DNA from: Thermoplasmata archaeon
Lineage (GTDB): Archaea > Thermoplasmatota > Thermoplasmata > Sysuiplasmatales > Sysuiplasmataceae
Reading direction: 5' to 3'
NCBI GenBank assembly: GCA_021806165.1
Contig: JAJZXY010000016.1
Span: forward strand, 1-53,825
Length of the DNA stretch: 53,825 bases
Part shown: positions 47,969 to 53,825 of the stretch, piece by piece
Layout of the letters: each line of letters opens with the position of its first letter
Numbering within the stretch: position 1 is the stretch's first letter
Position numbers and translations under genes: made by a program
The notes under the pieces: generated by a model
The model's database searches: none
Seen by the model: only the letters and a program-made list of their open reading frames with translations
Told to the model about the DNA's origin: nothing

Positions 47969-49703
47969 AGCCGCTCCACCTCCTGTTGACGTACGTCCTG
48001 AAGACGCCCTCCATCTCGGGCCTTCCAAGCTCCCTGCTGAGCCTCAGACCCAGGGATGCTGCCTCCGCATCATCCTCATCCTGGTCAAGCAGCCTTGCAA
48101 GGCTGTCCATGGCATCCTCCTTCCTCCCCATTTCAACAAGTTCGGCTGCCTGAAGCCTCAGTATTGACGGCTGCAGCTGCCGTGCGGTCCCGAGTGTTTC
48201 GAATGCCTGCTGGTGCTTCCCTGTCTTGCACTGGAGCATCCCGTGCCTTACAATTGCAGGGAGCAGTATGGGGTTGAGCTCCATCGCCTTTGCATACGCC
48301 TCCTCCGCACCGTTGAAATCACCCTTCTCCTCCAGCGCCATCCCCATGTTGGTCCACATGTCAGCGGACCATTCATCCTTCTCCACAAGCCCCATCACCT
48401 GGAGGGCCGCCCCCCATGTGCCGGCTGAGAGGTAGACGCTTGAGAGCAGTTCCACCCCTGCCTGTAAGTTCCCGACCCTCCTGCTTTCCTCACTCAGCTC
48501 CTCATACTTCTCCCTGAGGCTGTACTGTTCGCAAACACCCTTCTTCAGCAGGAAGCCGGCTGCGAAATTCCCCTTCTTCATTTCATTCTGCGCGAGCTGA
48601 AGCGCCCGTCCCCAGCGCCCGTCCTTCCAGTCCAGAACAGCCTTCATCAGGTTATCGTCGAACGCGAGCTTGGCCGTCTTTGAACTTTCCTCCAGTCTGT
48701 CGAGCAGTGCCACCTTCCCAGTCCTCATGCAGAGCAGCGAGGCAAGGGCATAGTCGTGCTCAGTCCCCAATCCCTCGTCAATGATGCTCATGATCTCGGC
48801 AAGGGCGGTATCGAAACTGAATGACAGGTAGTGGAGGTAACCCCTCCTTCTCCTGTTCCTTATGAATGCGGGCTGGCCGCCTTCGGCGTGTGCCGCGCCT
48901 GCCGTACCCCTGTCACCGCCCTCGGCCCTCAGCTCCTCCTCTATCTCTGCAATCCTCTTCCTGAGCGATTCTACCCTCGGGTCGAATGACTGCGATCCGG
49001 CCTGCGCCTGCTGTTCCACGGGAGGCATGGGCTGGGGGACTGCTTCGGCCGCAGCCTCCACCACCTCCTGACCGGCGGCGGGCTGCGTTTCCTGCTCCAG
49101 CGGATAGACATTCTCTGGCGAAATACCGACAGCGGTTTCCGCCTTTACCTCACCAACATGCGCGGGATCCCTGCTTCTCCAGTATTCGGCCTGCCTGAGC
49201 AGCCCCTCCTTCCTGGATGTGATAAAATCTTCGGGGAGGTAGGGCAGCCTGTAATGCAGGGCAGCAGACTCGTAGAGCATTGCCAGCCTGCTGTACGTCT
49301 CGCTGTTGCCGCCCCCTTCGTGCTCCGCCTCGCATGACTCAAGCTTCCTCACAATCTCCCTGAGGAAATGGAATGGCGGCGGCACAAATTCACCGCCCTC
49401 GGTCCTCTGCCCGAGATCCTCCATGATTTCATTGAAAAGGGTGCAGACTGATGCATACCCTGCACCGTCGTCCGGGAGGAGGGCAAGCCTCTCCCCAATT
49501 CCGCCTCCGTTGAGAGCGACAGTGTAGCCGTTCCCGTCAAGGACGGCGACAACGTCGGTCATGCCAAGAAGTCTTTCCGTTCCCCAGTGGCCGTCTGCAG
49601 AGCAGTACCAGTCATCCCTGAGGTTGGCGGAGGCGCAGACGCTGCAAACGGCAGCCTTGCCTTCAAGCCGGGAATTGCACAATATGCATTCCATCTCAGG
49701 CAC
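47952..49703 (-). CDS. Large TPR-repeat protein with N-terminal zinc-ribbon-like segment, first of a pair
   Basis: 583 residues. Residues 6-39 hold a zinc-binding pattern (Cys6, Cys9, Cys20, Cys23, with Cys34 and His39 close by). A disordered region rich in Gln, Pro and Glu spans about 200-260. The C-terminal half is helical with TPR-like repeats, for example WTNMGMALEEKGDFNGAEEAYAKAMELNPILLPAIVRHGMLQCKTGKHQQAFETLGTARQL. It is the partner of the following TPR gene, which begins inside its 3' end. Together they look like a two-component scaffold, but no enzyme or target is seen in the same operon. Confidence 0.72.
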   Translation of the reverse strand: MPEMECILCNSRLEGKAAVCSVCASANLRDDWYCSADGHWGTERLLGMTDVVAVLDGNGYTVALNGGGIGERLALLPDDGAGYASVCTLFNEIMEDLGQRTEGGEFVPPPFHFLREIVRKLESCEAEHEGGGNSETYSRLAMLYESAALHYRLPYLPEDFITSRKEGLLRQAEYWRSRDPAHVGEVKAETAVGISPENVYPLEQETQPAAGQEVVEAAAEAVPQPMPPVEQQAQAGSQSFDPRVESLRKRIAEIEEELRAEGGDRGTAGAAHAEGGQPAFIRNRRRRGYLHYLSFSFDTALAEIMSIIDEGLGTEHDYALASLLCMRTGKVALLDRLEESSKTAKLAFDDNLMKAVLDWKDGRWGRALQLAQNEMKKGNFAAGFLLKKGVCEQYSLREKYEELSEESRRVGNLQAGVELLSSVYLSAGTWGAALQVMGLVEKDEWSADMWTNMGMALEEKGDFNGAEEAYAKAMELNPILLPAIVRHGMLQCKTGKHQQAFETLGTARQLQPSILRLQAAELVEMGRKEDAMDSLARLLDQDEDDAEAASLGLRLSRELGRPEMEGVFRTYVNRRWSGYGGKE

Positions 49704-49842
49704 ACCGCTCCCGCTGGTGCCGGTCCTCCGGCAGTATATTCCTGACGGTATAAGGTTCGCGGAATGCCAGCATCAGCTCTCTCCGCTATTGGTAACTGCC
49801 CTCCATTTAATAAACATTCGAACTTATTTTCAGTATGCGCAT

Positions 49843-51402
49843 TCAGCCTGCGCTGGCAAGCTTCTTTCCCATGTAGCTCATGTCCCTTTCATAGCCGAAT
49901 TTCCTGTAGTACTCGCGGGCGCCGACGCCGCTGGTTACCCTCATTCTGGACATGCCAGACCCGGCTGCAATCTCCTCTGCCCTGGCAATAAGCCTGGACC
50001 CGAATCCCCTGTGCTGCCATTCTGAGGCGGATTCCTCGCCCACGGGGACCACCCTGCCAAATACCTTGAGCTCCCTGATGTACGCGCATTCGCCGGCCGG
50101 CAGCCTTAGCCTCAGGTAACCCACTATGGCATCGTCGACCTCGAACGAGAGAAATTTCTCAATCCCGCCCCCGGCAGCATACTCCATCTCCTCCATCTCC
50201 ACATCCGACTGCCTGATGCCATCCTCACCTATGCCAAGGTGGCCGACCTCCCTGCACCTTATGCAGTTGCAGCGCCAGCCCCTGCTCTCCATTTCATCCT
50301 TTACAAGCTCGCGGAGGTTGCTCTTCCTGACGCCTGCGCCAATCAGGGGCGCAGGTATGTCCCTCTGTATGCGCTGTATCCTCACATACCGTGGAATGTC
50401 CCTTTTCACTTCCGCAAGAAGGCGCACAGCCTTCTCAAGCGTGAACTCCTCGTAAAGCCCCCTCCTGTGCATTTCGAAGAGGGGTGTTCCTGGCATTATC
50501 AGCGTTGGATAAATCTTCAGCATGTCCGGCCTGAAATCCTCATCCTCGAACAGCATGCTGAAGTTCTCCCTTTCCATTCTGTCGGTCATTCCGGGGAGGC
50601 CGGGCATCATGTGGTAGCCTACCTTGAGGCCATGGTCCCTTACGCTTCTGGTTGCCTCCCTGACACACCTGACATCGTGCGCCCTGTTTGCCCTCTTCAG
50701 CACTTCGTCGAAAACTGCCTGGACGCCTATCTCCACCCTGGTGGCACCCATGTCAAGTATCCCCTTCACCTGCTCCGGGTTGAGCTGGTCAGGCCTCGTC
50801 TCGATTGTCATACCGATGCACCTGTTTTCCCCCTGCTCGTTCAGTGCATGCGCCTCCTCCATCGTTGCTGAGTCGGAACCGTTCATCGCATCGAACGTCC
50901 TGCGGATGAACCATTCCTGGTATTCCCTGCTCCTGGAGGTGAAGGTGCCTCCCATGACTATGAGGTCTATCTTGTTGGTTGAATGGCCGATTGCATTGAA
51001 CTGCTCAATCCTGGATCTCGCCTGCCTGTAGGGGTCGAAGTCGTTCATGGCGGCCCTCCTGGCCGCCGGCTCCTTTCCTGTATATGCCTGCGCCGAATTG
51101 TTCGCCACCCCGCCGGGGCAGTAGATGCATGTCCCGTGGGGGCAGTTGTATGGTGATGTCATGACGGCCAGCGCAGCTATGCCGCTGATTGTCCTCGACG
51201 GTTTGAGCCTGACGATCGGGAGGACCTTGCCCACCAGCGCTGCCGGTGTCCTGGCAAGCACCTCGGAGTTGGGAGGTATGGTGCTCAGGTGGTATTTCCT
51301 GCAGAGCTGTATCTTCCTGCGTTCGAATTCACCGGGATCTCTGATACTGTCGCTGCTTATCTCCTGGATGAGTTCGCCGTAATAGTCCACGGACGCACTC
51401 AT
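49843..51402 (-). CDS. elp3: Elp3-type tRNA uridine(34) acetyltransferase
   Basis: 519 residues. The radical SAM part has the cluster motif CPHGTCIYCPGG (Cys87, Cys92, Cys95), followed by NAIGHSTNKIDLIVMGGTFTSR, and the C-terminal third is a GNAT acetyltransferase domain (GFGSRLIARAEEIAAGSGMSRMRVTSGVGAREYYRKFGYERD). It starts the carboxymethyl-type modification of wobble uridine. Archaeal Elp3 works without the other Elongator subunits. The frame continues 60 codons upstream, but family homology begins at MSASVDYYGEL (51402), so that is preferred. Confidence 0.92.
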   Translation of the reverse strand: MSASVDYYGELIQEISSDSIRDPGEFERRKIQLCRKYHLSTIPPNSEVLARTPAALVGKVLPIVRLKPSRTISGIAALAVMTSPYNCPHGTCIYCPGGVANNSAQAYTGKEPAARRAAMNDFDPYRQARSRIEQFNAIGHSTNKIDLIVMGGTFTSRSREYQEWFIRRTFDAMNGSDSATMEEAHALNEQGENRCIGMTIETRPDQLNPEQVKGILDMGATRVEIGVQAVFDEVLKRANRAHDVRCVREATRSVRDHGLKVGYHMMPGLPGMTDRMERENFSMLFEDEDFRPDMLKIYPTLIMPGTPLFEMHRRGLYEEFTLEKAVRLLAEVKRDIPRYVRIQRIQRDIPAPLIGAGVRKSNLRELVKDEMESRGWRCNCIRCREVGHLGIGEDGIRQSDVEMEEMEYAAGGGIEKFLSFEVDDAIVGYLRLRLPAGECAYIRELKVFGRVVPVGEESASEWQHRGFGSRLIARAEEIAAGSGMSRMRVTSGVGAREYYRKFGYERDMSYMGKKLASAG

Positions 51403-51428
51403 CCTTTCAACTCTCTTAAAGTATGTGC

Positions 51429-52400
51429 CTACTGCTGCCTTCCCGGAGGCACGAGCCCTCTCAGCTTCCTCTCGGCAGACCCGGTCCCAATGAGGACAAG
51501 GATTGGCGCGATGACGGCTGCAAACGGTATGATGTAGAGTATGGCGGCAGCCTTGAAGACAGACTCGCTGTACCTGGAACCGAATCTCCATATTCCCAGC
51601 AGGAGCCCTATTTCGCCGATGAGCACGAGTATGGCAGCAACTATTATCACGAGGCTGCCGACGATAAGCAGCGCAAGTGATGCGCTGCTGGCAGGCTGGG
51701 CGGGCGGCTGGCTCTGCAGTGCAAACGCAAAGCTCAGAACAACCACTACCCCTATGACTATCATGACAAATCCCACATAGAGGGCGAATGTGAGGGACAG
51801 CGGAGTGTGGAAATTGCGGTCAACCTCCGCAAGTTCCCTGAAGGCACCTCTTGCATAGATTATCGACATGATCTCCAGAACGACGCCCACAATGAGCAGC
51901 ACAAGTATGCCCACCAGAGCGGCCGCGGCAAGCTGAACCCCGGAAACTGTCGAGGAGGAGGGGATGAGCACGGACAGGTAGTTGAAGCTTGAGAGCACAA
52001 ATGTGAATGAAAATGACAATATCAGACCGATGATACCCACAATGGCGAAAACCCTCATCTTGGAGAGGGCAGCAAGATCCCTCGGCGACCACTGCATGGA
52101 CGCCTGTGGGGGTCCGTAAGGCTGCTGGTAGGCAGGTGGAGGGTATGATGGCGGCCGGGGCGGAGGTGCGGCTCCCGCAGCCGGAGGCGCTGCATATGCA
52201 CTCAGGAATGTTCCGCAGTACGGGCATGTGGCGGCATACTGTGAGGGCAGAACCCTGCCGCAGCTCGGGCACGCTTGTCCCAGCTGCGCTGACGCGGATG
52301 GCTGGGCCGCAAGTTTTGCACCGCACGACCTGCAGTATGTCGCATCAGTGTCATTCGCTGTACCGCAGCTTCCACACTTTACTCCCGCACCAGGCTCCAT
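51429..52400 (-). CDS. Membrane protein with two N-terminal zinc ribbons
   Basis: About 323 residues. Two zinc-ribbon units open the protein (Cys9/Cys12 with Cys23/Cys26, then CPSCGRVLPSQYAATCPYCG). A Pro/Ala/Tyr-rich linker leads to four or five hydrophobic helices (VFAIVGIIGLILSFSFTFVL, LAAAALVGILVLLIVGVVLEI, LYVGFVMIVIGVVVVLSFAF, LLIVGSLVIIVAAILVLIGEIGLLLGI). This is the architecture of many archaeal double-zinc-ribbon membrane proteins of unknown role. An in-frame ATG five codons earlier (52415) is an alternative start. Confidence 0.75.
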   Translation of the reverse strand: MEPGAGVKCGSCGTANDTDATYCRSCGAKLAAQPSASAQLGQACPSCGRVLPSQYAATCPYCGTFLSAYAAPPAAGAAPPPRPPSYPPPAYQQPYGPPQASMQWSPRDLAALSKMRVFAIVGIIGLILSFSFTFVLSSFNYLSVLIPSSSTVSGVQLAAAALVGILVLLIVGVVLEIMSIIYARGAFRELAEVDRNFHTPLSLTFALYVGFVMIVIGVVVVLSFAFALQSQPPAQPASSASLALLIVGSLVIIVAAILVLIGEIGLLLGIWRFGSRYSESVFKAAAILYIIPFAAVIAPILVLIGTGSAERKLRGLVPPGRQQ

Positions 52401-52459
52401 GATGATGAGAAGCAAGCCGATTGGATATAATGGTGTCTGTCAAATGCCTCTCCCGCTGA

Positions 52460-52472
52460 TTATATAATTAAG
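52460..52472 (+). promoter_or_regulatory. TATA-like element of the PUA protein
   Basis: TTATATAATTAAG is centred about 33 bases before the ATG at 52499. It supports that start over the TTG at 52475, which would lie before the expected transcript start. Confidence 0.45.
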
Positions 52473-52498
52473 TATTGACTGCACGATCCCACAACCTC

Positions 52499-53011
52499 AT
52501 GGCTGAACTCAAGATAAGGAGAAGGCACAGGCTGAGGCAGAAGGAAATCGAGGAGATCGCCCGGGCCATCGATGCCTCTCTGGATACACGTTCATTTTCT
52601 CCGGATGATGCTCTGCAGGTTGCCGAGATTTACGGTCTTGAACAGAAGATTTACATACTCGGTACCGAGATAGTTGCACTGGAGATAGACGGAAAACCGT
52701 TCCTGTCAATATCAGGTCTGCTGAAATACGGCGCGAAGAGGCTGTATGTGACCGTCGACATGGGTGCTGTGAAGTACGTGGCAAACGGAGCTGATGTAAT
52801 GGGTCCCGGGATTATAGGTGGCGACCCGGATGTCAGGACGGGCCAGACGGTCTGGGTCAGGGAGGAGAAATTCGGCAAGCCTCTGGCCATTGGAAGGAGT
52901 CTTGTTGACGGCACTGTTTTTGGAACCAGGGCACCGGGGAAGCATATACAGTCGCTTTTCCACGTGGGGGACCGTGTATGGAAGCTGCAGGAGGAACCTG
53001 CCGGTGACTGA
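52499..53011 (+). CDS. PUA-domain RNA-binding protein
   Basis: About 170 residues. The N-terminal 75 residues match the archaeal pre-PUA region (KIRRRHRLRQKEIEEIARAI, then GLEQKIYILGTEIVALEIDGKPFLS). A PUA fold follows (KRLYVTVDMGAVKYVANGADVMGPGIIGGDPDVRTGQTVWV), with the MGPGI glycine turn that contacts RNA and RNA-helical EEKFGKPLAIGRSL. Such proteins are linked to translation initiation (MCT-1/Tma20-like) or RNA modification. The ATG at 52499 has a TATA-like element at leaderless distance. Confidence 0.82.
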   Translation: MAELKIRRRHRLRQKEIEEIARAIDASLDTRSFSPDDALQVAEIYGLEQKIYILGTEIVALEIDGKPFLSISGLLKYGAKRLYVTVDMGAVKYVANGADVMGPGIIGGDPDVRTGQTVWVREEKFGKPLAIGRSLVDGTVFGTRAPGKHIQSLFHVGDRVWKLQEEPAGD

Positions 53012-53038
53012 AGAAGTCATACTTCGGCCGACGGGACG

Positions 53039-53650
53039 GTGCTGAATTTGCCCAACCAGCGCAGGGCCGCATACAGCATGTCCGGTACAGGCCTCATTTT
53101 CATAGGCGGCGGCTTCATTCTGGCAGCCATCTCCTCCCTTTTCCCCTCACAGGGGCTGTCGCTTCTCGGCCTGGTTATCACGGCGGTGGGCATTGTCCTC
53201 TTCTTCATGGAGTGGTCTGCATTCACCCCTTCCGAAAGGAGATTTTCGGCATACGGCGCCGGCCTCTACATCATTGCGCTCATAGCATCGGTGCTGGTGG
53301 GAGCATCACTTTTCACAGTAAACTACACATCCCACTCCCTCTTTCATTCGGGAAGCCCCCTTGCCGCACCCCTCCAGGCCGTGGGGGATGGGTTCACAGG
53401 CATACTGCTCTACCTCTCATTCCTCCTCTTTCCGTACGCCTTCGCGAGGCGTGAGGAGAAGACCATGCTTCTCGTCGGCTTCGTCGGAGGCTTCATTGTC
53501 GCGGTTGTCCTGAATCCGATAGCCATAGGAGGGAGCCTTTACAACATAACAAACATATCCGGCCTGGTCAGGCTCGTCACCGACATAGTCTCACTGATAT
53601 TCGGCGTCTCCTACCTTGTCATAGGCAATAACGTCCGCATCAGGCGCTGA
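53039..53650 (+). CDS. Small polytopic membrane protein of unknown function
   Basis: 203 residues with about six hydrophobic helices (TGLIFIGGGFILAAISSLF, LGLVITAVGIVLFFMEW, YIIALIASVLVGASLF, GILLYLSFLLFPYAFA, LLVGFVGGFIVAVVLNPIA, IVSLIFGVSYLVIG). It starts at GTG 53039, 27 bases after the PUA gene, and may share its transcript. No charged channel residues or enzyme motifs were noticed. Confidence 0.65.
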   Translation: MLNLPNQRRAAYSMSGTGLIFIGGGFILAAISSLFPSQGLSLLGLVITAVGIVLFFMEWSAFTPSERRFSAYGAGLYIIALIASVLVGASLFTVNYTSHSLFHSGSPLAAPLQAVGDGFTGILLYLSFLLFPYAFARREEKTMLLVGFVGGFIVAVVLNPIAIGGSLYNITNISGLVRLVTDIVSLIFGVSYLVIGNNVRIRR

Positions 53651-53825
53651 AAAACAGCACCGGCAATTGCGCATGAGAAAATAGTCAGAAGTCAGGTCGT
53701 AACTGGTCAGCCTGTTGAAAACAGATGATATTTGCCGAATATCATTCGGCACTGCCACCATGAATGGCGGCACGCTATCCGGATGATGGCCTGATGAGCT
53801 TAGCGCCATCAGTGAACAGATCCAT
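53651..53825. other. Trailing intergenic sequence
   Basis: No gene start is supported here. It holds the perfect inverted repeat at 53734-53750. Confidence 0.4.
53734..53750. repeat. Inverted repeat GCCGAAT-ATC-ATTCGGC
   Basis: Seven-base perfect arms around a 3-base loop, about 85 bases after the small membrane protein gene. It may be a hairpin at the end of a transcript or an operator of a gene beyond the window; no T-run follows. Confidence 0.4.

Noticed and set aside
47952-48167. Plus-strand open frame opposite the start of the second TPR gene
   Set aside because: It runs across the overlap of two supported TPR genes and has no independent start signal or recognisable domain.
1-53825. 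CRISPR arrays, insertion sequences and prophage
   Set aside because: No regularly spaced repeats, transposase, integrase or phage structural genes were recognised.

Overview
The window looks like a chromosomal segment of a moderately GC-rich archaeon, most probably a member of Thermoplasmatota; that placement is inferred from gene content, not from a marker tree. Archaeal signals are sn-glycerol-1-phosphate dehydrogenase (archaeal lipid backbone), deoxyhypusine synthase, a UPF0179 protein, archaeal-type Elp3 and long FKBP, a PUA-domain protein, and many genes with a TATA-like element about 25-30 bases before the start codon, i.e. leaderless or nearly leaderless transcripts. No insertion sequence, prophage or CRISPR array was seen, and one tRNA gene is present.

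Region by region: 1-3 kb is a loose area with an HNH nuclease, a VOC protein and two decaying genes (an amidohydrolase with an in-frame TGA, and a DHFR/RibD-like reductase with a frameshift and a TGA). A pyruvate-oxidase-type ThDP enzyme (3.1-4.8 kb) lies directly behind a tightly overlapping six-gene operon (4.9-11.5 kb) for a membrane complex related to hydrogenase-4 and complex I. Its large subunit lacks both cysteine pairs that bind the NiFe centre, so it is best described as an energy-converting hydrogenase-related (Ehr-like) ion pump and not a hydrogenase.

11.7-21.1 kb holds a complete set of heme genes from glutamyl-tRNA to heme: hemA, hemL, hemB, hemC, hemD, hemE, a HemY-type oxidase, ferrochelatase and a HemQ-type coproheme decarboxylase. 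The HemQ protein and the absence of AhbC/AhbD or HemN-like genes point to the coproporphyrin-dependent route. The hemA promoter and the Ehr-like operon promoter carry a similar C-rich/G-rich inverted repeat around GAATTGGG, just downstream of the TATA element, which could be a shared operator linking respiration and heme supply.

21-36 kb is mixed metabolism: a dimeric alpha/beta barrel protein, a glycosyltransferase, a heptose-bisphosphate-phosphatase-like HAD enzyme, a large FAD/Fe-S oxidoreductase of the D-lactate dehydrogenase/GlpC kind, peroxiredoxin, GTP cyclohydrolase II, deoxyhypusine synthase, thioredoxin, a class II glutamine amidotransferase, a winged-helix regulator, pterin carbinolamine dehydratase coupled to glycerol-1-phosphate dehydrogenase, and a molybdopterin operon (moaD-moaE-moaC-moaB-moeA).

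36-54 kb carries a DapA-family aldolase, purC, an NDP-sugar epimerase, a stand-alone LigD-type 3'-phosphoesterase, tRNA-Arg(CCU), FKBP isomerase, an exported membrane-anchored protein, a 489-residue protein of unknown kind, a cysteine-rich protein paired with a thioredoxin-like protein, an aminotransferase, two large TPR proteins in one operon, Elp3, a zinc-ribbon membrane protein, a PUA protein and a small membrane protein.
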